A DNA stretch of 64,000 nucleotides. Source: Balanoglossus misakiensis. Lineage: Eukaryota > Hemichordata. Shown in pieces: positions 47,301 to 63,300 of the stretch (the stretch's first letter is position 1; each line of letters opens with the position of its first letter). Made by a program: the position numbers and the translations under genes. The stretch is taken from assembly GCA_040954595.2 (NCBI GenBank), contig CM082589.2:930001-994000 (forward strand), in the 5' to 3' direction. The notes beneath the pieces were generated by a model, which saw only the letters and a list, made by a program, of their open reading frames with translations, was not told the DNA's origin and searched no databases.

Positions 47301-50300
47301 GTAACCACAGATTTCAAGCTACAGAGTCACTCAGATTGTTGTGTGCAAATATAACTGCAAACTCCAAACAGCAAATGACTCAGTCAATACACCTCAAGCA
47401 CCTGAACTCCCATATATTTTGAAGTTTCATTTACTCAGGAAGTAACCACTGCACAGTTGCTTGCTATCGGCAATGTTAACATGTCTCCATGGAAACCCAT
47501 CAAACAAAGTCACTCTTCAACCACCTGTTTGATTCGCCGAGCATGTCGTGTTATTTACATACTTGGTCTACCCCCTTTCCTGAGCACACATTGAACTGAC
47601 TTCCAGTACACTAACAAAATATTTATCTTCATGAACATGTTGTTGGGTAGTCTTTATCTCAGCTGATTCTTAAAATGATGATGTCACTGATAAATCAGAT
47701 AGTAGGGATCTCAGTAACACATTAAAATACCACAGTGGATCTGTCAGATACATGTATATTTGTCTGTCAGTCTGTGTGTTGGTTTGCCTCTATCTATTTA
47801 TCTGTGTCTCGGACTGTCTGTCTGTCTCTCCTGTCTGTGTCTGTCTGTCTATCTATCTGTGTCTCTGTCTGTCTGTCTCTCTCTCTAGTTCTGAAGCATG
47901 TGTTTGACTGTCATGTATGACACTTTTAATTCTGATGCTATGTACATGTACAAGTAAACATACAGACCCACAGAAAACAGACAGAGCCAGCTGTGCTATC
48001 AGTTTGTTTACAGTTAGCAAAGATTTCAGGGTTTGTGACCAACATGGACTGATCCATGGGGTCTGTACTTTCTAAACACCCATTCTGTCACCAAATACTT
48101 ACACTGAGATTGTGGTAAACATGGCTATGAGATGGAATCTATTGTTCTGTAACAATACCATTTCAATCTCAACAGAACTGGCCATTCGTACATCCACTAG
48201 AACTGATAGTCGGCACCCAATGTGGATGTAAAAACCGTGAAATTGCAAGCAGCTCAGGAATGCAATTTATAATCTCGGATGTTAACGTTTTCAAAATATG
48301 TTAAAAGGTCTATTTTCTATCTGAATTAGACCATTACATGCATTAAAATGGCTCTAAATGGTTGCCATGACTACAGGATTACAAATGTATCCAATGTGGT
48401 ATTGTTACTGAAGAGCTGTTTGCAGGGTGCTATTGAGTTACTATGTTATTGTGTGGTATTCTGAAGTGGTCAGTTTATACACCACTGGCATCAAACTCTA
48501 ATTTTTTTTTCAAAAAGAAAGTGGGCTATGTTGCTTTACGGAATATATATCAACTTCAGTTGTTGTCAAATATCGACTGATTATTTTTTCTGGTACAATG
48601 TACATGTACCCTTTGATCTGACTGCATGATTCAGTTGTGAATCGATCTTCTGTCACCTCCAACCCGAACCATTAATCGGAGGGTCATGGCTGGGGTTTAT
48701 AGGGGGATAAGGGGAGAGGCTGGCATGACTATTTCAGTCTAGACTGCCTGCCAGGCCACTCACAGTTTGCGTGACACTACATCATATTCTGCAACTAAAA
48801 CGAAGTCATTAAAACTCTTTAGTTACTACGCAGCCACCCATCCATCATTCATTTCAACCATAACGGTAATAGCCTAAACGTACAAGTGAGCACTTTTCCT
48901 TTTAACTGTTGCAAAGTAATTTATAGCACACGTTTCCTTAACAATTCATAAATAACATTTTTCATCTGATGGGAACTGTAAAGGAACAATCACTGTAACT
49001 TCCTTTTTACATGTACTGATTCTATGCATGTGTTTGGCTGAGGATTCGTTCATTATACATTAGATAAATACATGCACTGTTCCTTATATTTCAGGTCCAC
49101 CAATACTTCACTAAGAAACAATGGACAGTGTACGGTGATCGGAAACCTTGCCCTTGTATGTACAAAGCCGTTTTTATTTACATCCACAACATATTGAAAG
49201 CCAACAGTACCCCCTCGTAGCTCATTAGCAGCAGGCAGGAGTGTTAGGTAGCCAAGGGGAGAATATACTCCTATTATAAATGTACCACCACCCAGTGTGT
49301 ACATAGCAACACAGTTATTTTGAAAGGCTGCACTGAAGTCAAGTTGGCGTATCCAGGTGAAAGATACATTTAGCAATGACCTCATGAAAAACTCTGATAG
49401 CATTGCTATTGACAAAACCCACAACTCTAATCCAATCAAAGCATGGCCACTTCCCAACACCACAGATACATACATTGGTCTGTAAATCTACTTCAGAAAA
49501 CCAGTTCAACACAGAGTGATTCTGAATGTACTTTGAAATGCAATAAAAGAACTAATTTAATTTTCTCTCAGGATTTACACAACTAATAAATATCTGTCGT
49601 GATAATTCTATTAATTGCCGGGAGAAATTGCATTGGAAATCGTTTATTAGTTGTGCTTGAATCAATATTCAAGGCATGCTGGGAAAATCAAACACTTCCA
49701 TTATGAAAGTCCAGACTGCAATTGTCACCAAAAAAGAAGCTGAACTTTGCATCTCAAATTCAAGGAGAACAAGAAACCAAGCCTAAAAGGGAGTTGATTC
49801 CCAGATCAGAAATGTTTAAAACTCATCTAAACATTTACAAACTTACTGGAGGTTTTTGGTGGTATATTTATGCATGGTAGCAACTCATGTTTCTGAATTG
49901 TGTATTTATATAAACATGTGCCATATTTGCGATTACTCAAAGACATTTCCGCATTCAAAGATTTCATTATTTTTCAAATAAAGTCACACAGAACTATTTG
50001 CCACTGAGGCAACAAGGACTTAACACAGACTTAAACAGAAGTTTAATACAATCCTTCTCTATACACTGTAACTTAGACTTTAATATACAAGCAAGCTAAC
50101 ATACCACAGCCTCCGGTGGTTTCTACCCAACCAAAGCTTCAAATACAATACCTTATTTCTTTCCTTCTATTCTTCCTTCATTCAAAAGAAAAAATCTCTG
50201 AAACAGTGTATCCTTAGATCCGCAAAGCAATTTAGGTCAGGTTGGCATTTTTGGGGGGTATTTTACTGCATTACAATACAAGTCTTTTCACCCCCAACAA

Positions 50301-52969
50301 CATAACAAGGTTCAGTTTTGGATTTTACAAGAACATACAGGTCAGACACGCCTCCATCAATACACACACGTATAAAGCTTCCATTTGTGTGGCGACCTGA
50401 CCTTATTAGACTACACTCGGCTGCGTTCGATCCTCGAGGGGACCATCTCTGAATCCATTCCAGGTTTCTCCCTTAATGACGTACCTGTCGCCCTAACAAC
50501 ACCGATTTGTCAGTTTATTTCCCATGGCCATTGCACTACCTTTTCAATCGGATAACTTTTTAAACCGCCTTCCTCAAGGCGACAAATGCATTTACGACTT
50601 GTAATCGGTTTTATCGCTTCTTAAACATTTCCACCACATTCAACCACCGTTTCCTTTGAGACAAACTTTGAGTAATTAGGTTTATTTTGGCAGCTTTCAG
50701 TCTTTGCCCTATTGTGGTCTTCTTTGACAAGCTATACACAATGTTTACCCATTTTGTTAGAACTGAAGTTTGCCTGGTCCTAGATTGATTGTATATGTGT
50801 ATAATTTGAACAACACTATTGTGTCCCTGTATTTTACTGTATCCATGACAATATTTCTGATTAATGTTGAGTGTCTAAACTAACATTGTTTGTAATAGCT
50901 ACATTATCTAATCTAAGGCCATGAGATTAACCAACAGGATATGATTATTCAATGATATGATAGCTGAGTGATAAAACATTTATTGGTTCTGCAAGGATAA
51001 CCTTCACAGTTAGAACACAGACTGATGTAGCCATCACTCCACTGTTTATAAAATATAATGTATTAGTCAGATTTCTGCTTTATTGTGTGCAGATACCACA
51101 GATGTACTAAGTGTCTTGTCCAATGTACAAGTTGGTAACGTCACTCAGCAGGTGTCCCAAATATTACACACCTACGTACCAGAGCCCACAAGACAACTTA
51201 ACCCAAAGTTAATTCTGTTTCCATTACATGCCTAGAATGTCAATACTGACAGCCAGTGTCATGTCTATTTCTTTTGTGAATGTGTTTCTTTCAGTAAGAA
51301 ATGTCTAAACATGAATGAACAGGAGCGTGTTGTGTTTAAGCACTTAAATCTTGGGGATCAAGCTGTATAAGAAATTCCAATCTCTATTCTCTCAGTGCTC
51401 TGGTATTTTCAGCAATGTTTGATTTACAAGCAGTGGAATGCTTCAGACTTTAACAAGTGTTGTGTAATTTTATTTCAACACCTGGTCTCTTACCTGTAGG
51501 TTTTTCTTTCTCAGATCTTGTTTCAAGTTCTGAGCCAACCTGACATCCGTTGGATCGTAGACCAAATAAACACTATCAGGTCTTGCTCGGACAGTCCTTG
51601 CTCTCAGGTGCCAGTTATCCGGCATTTTGTGTTCCCTCTCCAGAATAGACAAGATCTGTTGCAAGATTTTCTTGCGGACAACCCTGCTATCAATGGCCAG
51701 CAGATCTTGCATATCACTATCCATAATCGACATCAACAGAAACCCATCCACTTGGTTTTCTGCAAAGCTTTGTCGGTAAAACTCTCGCACTCCCAAGTTA
51801 AACAGCCATTCTTGTAGATCATACTGTGTCCACTGACAGATTTTTTTCTTCTTGTACTCCCCGGTGAATTCATTCGGTGAATCAACCTGGTGGAGAGGCA
51901 CATTCACGTAAGCAAACTGCTCCAGCTTCTCCATCAGGTTGCCAACGACAACAGAGGTCTTCTCCGCGATGCTGGTCTTTGCGTGAGCACCGGTCAGATC
52001 CACAAGCTCGTGCAGAAACTCATTGTACATTCTGGGTATCTCAGTTTGATTGTACAAGATCAGGAAAATGCGTGGCACGGTAGATCCCGACCCAACCCTT
52101 TCAAGCAAACATCGACCCTCATAGATGGACACCGGACACTGAAAGTAACTTTCCGACAAGAAACAAACTGCAGCTCTACATTTCTCGACCGCTTCCATCC
52201 TTTGAGAAAACCACGATGGACTGTCTGTGTTTTTCTCATCTTTATCAAACCAGATATCTTCGCTGAGATTATTTTCCTTCAACTGTCTCACAGTTTCACT
52301 GACAAACTTTCTCTCAGAGAAACTCGCATCCGGGGAGTAAGAAATATAGATGCACTTCTTCATCTTTTTACCATGAGTCTTCCTCTGCGGTGCGGCAGGT
52401 GTTTTTGACTGTATCGTCTTCTCCATCTTCTTTGCTTCCTTCATCACGATCTGTTCTATATTTGCTGCTTGCACTGCATCGATGTGGTCAGTCTCTGTTG
52501 GACCTTTCTTTTTGCCAACTGTTGGATCACTTTTGCTTTTCGGGATACCGTCTCCGACAGTGTCCTTAGCTTCACCCATGTCCGTTTCACCGGCAGTTTC
52601 TGTCCGATCGTTCTCATGGTGACCGTTTTCTCGCGTCTCCTGTGATTTTTGGCCTTCCTGGCCACTTGGGGCATCCCCTTCACCCATCTCCCCACCTTTT
52701 AATGAGCTCTGATCGTTTCGATCGCTTTCAGCTTGCTGGCGATCGCTGTCGATGTTATTTTGCTGTGGGGTTATCACAACAGGATCGACAGGTGCACCAC
52801 TTGTACTGTTATGAGCGTTCTCGTCAGCAGGTTGTTCTGCTAAAGTTGCTACCTTCTCGTCTGTCTGTTCTGTGTTGCTGTCAGCTATATTATCGACCTT
52901 ACCGTCGTTCTCATTTTCTTCTGCTTTCTGATTGTCAGTCACTTCTTGATCTTCGCCAGTTTTGCTCAT
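44397..52969 (-). CDS. TIR-SAM-TIR-TIR domain protein, 4 coding exons
   Basis: 798 residues from exons 52969-51494, 45566-45338, 45216-45046 and 44917-44397. Residues 1-200 are a low-complexity acidic, Gln/Ser/Asn-rich, probably disordered region. A TIR-like domain follows (about 205-335; CIYISYSPDASFSERKF, then AVCFLSESY and Glu284 in SIYEGRCLL). A SAM domain spans about 376-446 (WTQYDLQEWLFNLGVREFY). A second TIR (about 463-568) is split by the 5.9 kb intron and carries SVYLVYDPTD and Glu537 in FVFHEVLFAD. The third (about 636-760) has VFISYQWDMQTKVQEIR, VVICCITPRYIQSDNC and Asp728 in KDLTLAD. TIR plus SAM recalls SARM1, but no ARM repeats are present and the order differs. TIRs signal by assembly or cleave NAD; which applies here is unknown. 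The start chosen is the first ATG (MSKTGEDQ); the frame is open 35 codons further up but lacks ATG. Confidence 0.85.
45567..51493 (-). other. 5.9 kb intron of the TIR-SAM gene
   Basis: Bounded by donor CAG/GTAAGA at 51493 and acceptor TTCACAG at 45567 (minus). No exon is needed between, because TIR2 reads smoothly across the junction (KKNLQ to VLSHEKLG). It contains the TCTG-type repeat at about 47755-47888 and a 140-codon minus frame (49053-49475) that I do not recognise. Confidence 0.6.
47755..47888. repeat. Degenerate (TCTG)/(TCTA)/(TC) microsatellite
   Basis: A pyrimidine-rich run of TCTG, TCTA and TC units on the plus strand (for example ctgtctgtctatctatctg), within the large TIR gene intron. 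Confidence 0.85.
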
Positions 52970-53074
52970 TTTCAGCGCGTCGATCACGCTGTCCGATTGA
53001 CCGCCACCATGTAGTAATGCTGTACGCCGTACGCTTAGAAACCAAACACTGTCAAGTTGCTTATGAATATTCAA

Positions 53075-53586
53075 TTACTTATTTTTTGCTCACTAATGAC
53101 CTGATGGTACCCCAACCGTAAACAAAATACACGCAGATTAACATGAAGTAAGAAAGTGACAACATCATGAAACATAATCAGACACTCTTATAGTTTAATT
53201 ATGACATCGCATTATTTTTTATTTAATTGCTGATTGATAATGTTCAAAAAACAATGCTTTTACCCTCTCATACTCACAGCAAACGCCGGCAACAAAACGC
53301 ATGAGCTCTTCCTTGTAGTATCTCACCTCCTACTGAAATGGTTACATGAAATGCTATCTCGTTTGCTCACGTGGGATTTTGCGAGACCCTGGTGATTCTA
53401 TTTTTAGCAATCAATGAATCATTCAGATATGATTTTATAAACCTATATATTATCGTACGCGTGATTTCTTTCGTGAAATAGTTGTGAAATAAAACCACAC
53501 GTCTTCACATATTTACAGTATGACTGTGATCACTGTTGAAATTTGACCTATTTTGTAACTTTCACTGATTATAAATCGGCTATTCT
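53075..53586. other. Divergent region between TIR-SAM gene and SQLE
   Basis: About 1 kb separates the two CDS starts. No gene is visible here. The SQLE-proximal half contains the regulatory motifs listed separately. Confidence 0.4.
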
Positions 53587-53658
53587 GATTGGCTTATAGT
53601 GGATCACCAGAGAATACAGCAATGTGATTGGGTTACATCACCGGGTGACCTGAGGTCA
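53587..53658 (+). promoter_or_regulatory. Repeated CCAAT + SRE-like modules and a half-site palindrome upstream of SQLE
   Basis: GATTGG (53587-53592) with ATCACC (53603-53608) is followed by the same pair again, GATTGG (53626-53631) with ATCACC (53637-53642). A perfect everted palindrome TGACCTGAGGTCA lies at 53646-53658. Sterol-regulated promoters usually pair an NF-Y CCAAT site with an SRE (ATCACNCCAC-like) at about this spacing. The block lies about 300 bases before the SQLE ATG. Confidence 0.45.
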
Positions 53659-53951
53659 TCTTATCGAGGTTATAGCAGTCGAAATTTCTTGACAGTGGCA
53701 TAACAACCGAAGAAATGGGAATATCTACTGTGTTTTGACCCCCAAAATTGGCACATTTTGGCCTTCAGCAAGGACTTGAAGTATCATCCGAAGTCACAGG
53801 ACCAACGCTGTAAAATTCAGAAGAGACGGTAGTTTTATAATCAACGCGTGACCAGACAACATTTCATAAGTCATAACTCGATATTTACACAACTTCCTTA
53901 TTTTTACGTTTTGACCAGTCTGAAACAAGTTATTTACAAAACTGCCTCAAT

Positions 53952-57989
<4,038 letters not shown>

Positions 57990-58733
57990 GAAAGACTTCA
58001 TTCTGTATGTTTGGAAATAATTATTAACATAAAAAGACTGCAGTACATTCTATCCCATTTTTGCTAGCTTTTGTTTATTTGACCGACCACGCAGTATGGT
58101 GACTAAGGGACATCTTAAGTTAATACTTCCAAGCAAAAGTGCAATTTGAACAATGATTATTTCAAACTGCTTGATAATGGATTTTAGTGAATGTGAGATT
58201 GTAATTTTTAAGTCTTCATCAAATTCCTACAATCAAATCTAATCATGTGGCAATGAAGTGAACAACACTAGTATAACATTGTCAAACTTTTTATTTATTA
58301 TGTCATGATAAACTGACAATTCAAAGTTATTTTATAATGGTAACTGGGAAAAGAAATGTAGACCATTTCTACTTAAACAGCTGCATGTCTTTGTTTTCTA
58401 CGCAATCTTAAAACAGGCCTCTAAGTGTAAACTTTATTGGAATAGTCCACATGCAATTACATCAAGATTGTACATTAGTGTGTTAAGAATCTGGTAAAAG
58501 AACATAAAGTCATTGGACATATAACGCTGGTGTGATGACGGACTTCAAACTAAATGGGTCTTGATGTACCAGCTAACTAGGTTCTATTGCGTTGGATCTA
58601 ATATCTACATGTATTGTAACTCTGTCGGCACCTAATTTTAGTGAACACTGTTGTTTTTTCAATAAAACCAATGTTTCATATTTTATTGATTAAAGATCTT
58701 TTTTGTAAGCACCCAACACCCCCAAGTACAAAT
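57990..58733. other. Tail-to-tail 3' region of SQLE and the PEX39-motif gene
   Basis: Non-coding. SQLE has AATAAA at 58661-58666 (plus), giving a 3' UTR of about 690 bases. The opposing gene has AATAAA on the minus strand at 58687-58682. Confidence 0.6.
58661..58687. terminator. Opposed poly(A) signals of SQLE and the PEX39-motif gene
   Basis: AATAAA for SQLE (58661-58666, plus) and AATAAA for the converging gene (58687-58682, minus) lie 15 bases apart, so both transcripts must overlap by a few tens of bases at their ends. Confidence 0.6.
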
Positions 58734-60101
58734 CTATTCTTTCTGCCATGGTTTGGGTTTCTTGTCCATTGTGGACTGCATTGGTGATGTGTTTGTTGGC
58801 TGGATGTTCAGTTCCTCCACTCCTGGTAAGGGTTCACCCTTTTCAATTTTCTGCAGCAGATCAAAGAAAGATGATGGATAATGTGGTCTGCTGTCATTAT
58901 CCTCAGAAGGGTCACTGACCCCTGAAGCTACGTCATCTGGCTTGTTACTGTAAATACTGCCCTCTGTGTCAGTTTTTCCAGCACCAACGTTTTTCTGTCT
59001 GTCTCTGGGCAGTTGATGTAACCATTTTTCATATTCACTGTGGGACACTTCGTGATAAAACCTGGAGAAATTTGAAATAAAAATTAAAGATTAAAATATA
59101 AGATTCTACAGGATTCTCACTATGTGTGTTGTAACCCATGGCAAAACAGTAACTTTGATAAGTTGGCCAATATTGTGATTGTAAAACACTGTTGAAGACA
59201 TAATGCTAAACTGTAAGTTTCCAAAGCCACAAGAGAAATGTAAGCTGGGATTCTATACTGAAAGAAAGTGTTCACATTCTGTTACTTACTTTGAAAAGTA
59301 GAACAATTTTGCCTGTAAGATGGACAGACCACCATGAGTTGCTGACATAATGCTTCCAAGTCCTGCTTGAAATTTCTGATCACTATCAAAATCATACTTA
59401 TGGAATTCTTCATATATCCGACTTTTCTTTTCTTCATTGGCTAGCCTCACATCATTGATATTATGAGGTTTTGGAATGGGCAGATTCCATTCTGCGTTGG
59501 ATTTCATGTGATCTGTGACAAATAGAATAAGTGATGTTAATTTCCAAAAAAATATACAAATGAAAAGAAAGCTTTTTCAAAGTCAAGCATTTGACACTGG
59601 ATATTTACCAAGACAAGCAGTTTGCAGCCATTCAGCCACTGGTTTGGCAAGTTGCATCCAAACATCGATGACACGTTCGTCTGCTGTGTCTCCATAGCAA
59701 CCCTTCAGCAGATCACAATGTCTCAACACAAAAGTCGCGTACGACAAAGGATTGCAATCTCCTAGAATCGTCGACTTTGCACGTTCAAAGTTCGTCGGTT
59801 TTTGTAGATAAGCATCCAACGTTTCAATGATCTTGGCATCGAGATCCTGTGTGGTCTGGTCACGTTTTACATTTTGCTGGGACATGACTGCACACAAACA
59901 AACCCCAGTGGTGTTTGTTGATAACTTTTCCATGTCGTCTGCTTCATCTGGATCTCCAAAGACCAGCTTCTCTCGATGGGTCTTTGGAAGCTTTTGCAAG
60001 AAATCTATCCCTTTCGGTGCATCGTCGGCATTCATTAACCTTGCAACATCAGAAATTAACCAACGAATCTGGTCTTCTTGATATTCAGGAGCTTTTTCCA
60101 T
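58734..60101 (-). CDS. Protein with C-terminal PEX39-like (KPWE-type) motif; N-terminal part unrecognised
   Basis: Three exons (60101-59609, 59512-59290, 59061-58734) encode 347 residues. The C-terminal end reads YPSSFFDLLQKIEKGEPLPG, then VEELNIQPTNTSP and finally KPKPWQKE. A [YP]P-SF-x-LLxxIxxGxPLPGVxxL...PTN...KPWE pattern is shared by peroxin PEX39/C6orf226-type proteins and some fungal peroxins, where the KPWE end is functional in peroxisomal import. Here the last motif residue is Gln rather than Glu. Residues 1-240 are helical and soluble-looking (SYATFVLRHCDLLKGCYGD and similar) and I cannot assign them; human PEX39 is far shorter. There is no signal peptide or membrane segment. The start ATG is the first in frame and lies 212 bases from the divergent xylose isomerase start. 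Link to peroxisomes is inference from the motif. Confidence 0.7.
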
Positions 60102-60313
60102 CGTAATTCACACTCCGTTGCTTCCCTCGACGAAACCTGTTCCTTTCCTATCTCCACGTGAGGTCAAAGTTCAATCACGTCGAACTTCACGCCATCAACG
60201 GCAATGTACACTATACCGTTGTTTTCACATGTCAAAGGTCAAAACCTTGGTCCACAGATCCAGGTATCTCGGGGGTGTGGCGTGCAGGTCTCCTTGAGAA
60301 AACAAGAAGTACA
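60102..60313. promoter_or_regulatory. 212-bp divergent promoter with two DR1-like nuclear receptor sites
   Basis: The space between the two start codons holds CACGTG (60155-60160), immediately followed by AGGTCAAAGTTCA (60161-60173), a near-perfect DR1, and a second DR1-like ATGTCAAAGGTCA (60229-60241). DR1 sites bind HNF4 and RXR heterodimers such as PPAR. No TATA box is evident. Confidence 0.5.
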
Positions 60314-63300
60314 ATGTCTGCCCCAAAAGCTAAGAAAGCAAGGAAGTCGGCCGACAGCACAGAGAATCGCTCTGAGTTTTTTCCTGGTAAGTAATATGCA
60401 TATGCAAGTCGCAACACAATGATTTGGGAGAGAGCAACAAGAAGACGTCTGCTACCAATGGCTGTTGCAGAAAGTTACATGTATTCCCCATTCGTGAAGC
60501 TTATTTACAGGATATGAATTTCCAACCAGTGGATGCTTAGAACATAAACCGACCAGTGAATGATCATAATATGAACCGAGTTTGTGGAGAATGCTAAACA
60601 AAACGTCGAAAACACCAGAAGGAATAGACAAGGCCAAAAGGGGGCGTGGCAACTCAGACGTTGGTTCAGACAGTCTTGTGTTATCTCACTGATTATACAA
60701 ATCAGGTGTGGAGATGGCCTCCGTTTCTACCTTTGCTTGTTGTTTGCTGTTCTCGTTCTGCTATTGTCAACTCTTGGCTGTAAAAAATAAATTACATATA
60801 CTTATACTTGGCTGTTGTCATAGTTGAAGCATGGGGGTACCAAAGTGTATATTTCATGTACCGGACATTGATTTATCTGAAATTGTTTGACAGACTATCT
60901 GATAAGGTCTTCGAACTTTTGTCATGCAGGAAAATTTAGATGATGTCGCCCCAGCGTGACATAACCATGCTACCCATGTCTGGAGTATCTGTGTACGAGT
61001 GCAGCTGTACAATACATCTCAGAAACAATGGGAAGTAACTGGCCTTGGTGACTGCTATGAATCAGAATTTACAAATGAAAAACTTTTGAAGGTCTTTTTT
61101 GCTTTGTTTGTAGGCATTGGTAAAATACAATTTAATAAGAATGCTGGACCTAATGATGTCATGTGTTTTAAAAGCTACAATGCTAAAGAGGTTTGTTTGG
61201 GTTTCTGTCTCTTTTCCATTACATAAAACAGTCTTTTTACATCAATCTTTCTGGCATGATTGTATCCAGAGAAGAATAATTTGTATACTAGTAGTATATT
61301 TTCACACAAACAGGTGATCCATGGTAAGACTATGGAAGACTGGTTGAGGTTTTCTGTATGCTATTGGCACACATTCCGTGGAAGTGGTGCTGATCCATTT
61401 GGTGCTCCCACCATCCAAAGGCCGTGGGACGATGGTATGTAGGTATTAAGGAACTTTGGTCAAGTTGCTTGCACTTGGAAATCAAAGATTGACCAAGGCC
61501 GGTAATTATTTTGATCATATTTTTCAAACAGTTTTGTTTTATACATTTCATTTCCTTCAATTCTGTTCTCAGGATCCAACACAATGGAGAATGCAAAGAA
61601 AAGGCTTCACGTTGCCTTTGAGTTCTTTGCAAAACTTGGTGTCAAGTATTGGACATTCCATGATAGGTACAGTATTATCAATTTTACAGACTCTATCACA
61701 ACTGTTACTGGTTCATTATAGGTATTATTAATTACTTTCTGGTACTGTTACTGTATGATACTTGTATCAAATTAATCTATTCACGTTTCTAATTTCCCCT
61801 CATTCAAACCTGCAGAGACATTGCTCCAGAAGGTGACACTCTGGAGGAAACGAACAAAAACCTGGATGAGATAACAGACCTGGCTTTGGAATTAATGAAG
61901 AAAACTGGAGTGAAGCTGTTATGGAATACATGCAATCTGTTTGCTCACCCCAGGTGAGAAAAGAATCAACAAACTGTCATGTGGGTTAATTATTTTGATT
62001 TCTGCAACATGTAATTCCGACTTTCCTTTAATCTGTAGGTACATGAATGGTGCGGCCAGCAATCCTGATGCTCATGTATTTGCATATGCAGCAGCACAAG
62101 TCAAGAAAGGCCTGGAAATTGCACTGAAACTTGGAGCTGAAAACTTCGGTAGTCATACTTTGATTCTGTTTAACTTTTCAAATACTACTTATAAAAAAAT
62201 CATGAAAACCACTTCAGCACACATCCAAGAAATTGTCTTGTGTACACATTATGATATTGATTTCTTTCTTGCAGTTTTCTGGGGTGGACGTGAGGGATAC
62301 CATACCCTTCTGAACACCGATATTTTGTCGGAGTTGAATCACATGGCAAAGTTCTTCAAAATGGTTGTGGGTAAGTCAAGAGTCTCACTTACTTTCTAAC
62401 CATCTGCAGAATTTGACTCTTTTTATAGTCGCAGAAAATCTGGTATGATTCTCTTGTTTTAACCCCATATTATTTTTTGCAGCATATAAAAAGAAAATTG
62501 GATTTAAAGGAACTTTACTGATTGAACCCAAACCAAAAGAACCAACAAAACATCAGTATGATTATGGTACGTACTCTGGTAATTATAATTGTGAGTTCTT
62601 ACATAGATGATCTCTCTGTTACGTGTACCCTCCCTGTTCAAATGAGAGCATTTGATTACATAAGAAGAAATTGTTGTATGTCCCACTTTCAGATGCCATG
62701 ACAGTGGTCGCCTTCTTGAAGCAATATCACCTTGATGAAGACTTCAAATTGAACATAGAACCAAATCACACAACATTGGCTGGCCATGGCTATGAACATG
62801 ATATTGTTATGGCATCAGCGTAAGTTGCTCTTTTGTCGAATTCTGTGTGGGTCACTTTCATGACGTCACTATGACTTTAATATCCATGTCTTCCTTTAAC
62901 TTTTCCACAGTTTTGGTATGTTGGGTTCCATTGATTCCAACACTGGATCACCAGACTTGGGATGGGATACGGATCAGTTTCCAATGGATGTTAAAAACAC
63001 AACTCTTGTGATGAAGGTACATAGGAGTCTGTTAATTGTTTCTATTTCTGTTTGGTTGTTGTTGCATGTGATGGGAATGAGTCAGAAAACTTGAATTCAG
63101 CATTCTGTCTTTAATAGTATTTAAAAAAATTATAAGTCACCTGATTTGATTTTTCTAGGCTGTCCTGGATCAGAAAGGTCTAAGCCCAGGGGGTCTCAAC
63201 TTTGATGCCAAAGTTCGCCGAGAGTCGACTGACGTACAGGACATGTTCATTGCTCACATTGGGGCGATGGACGCCTTTGCTCGTGGACTGCGAAATGCTG

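Noticed and set aside
47735-47920. 61-codon Cys/Val/Ser-rich frame
   Set aside because: Produced by translation of the TCTG microsatellite.
49053-49475. 140-codon minus-strand frame in the large TIR-gene intron
   Set aside because: No family resemblance, no frame-compatible splice sites seen, and TIR2 reads through the intron without it.
52970-53074. 35-codon N-terminal extension of the TIR-SAM protein
   Set aside because: The frame is open but contains no ATG before MSKTG, and a stop precedes it; non-ATG initiation is not supported.
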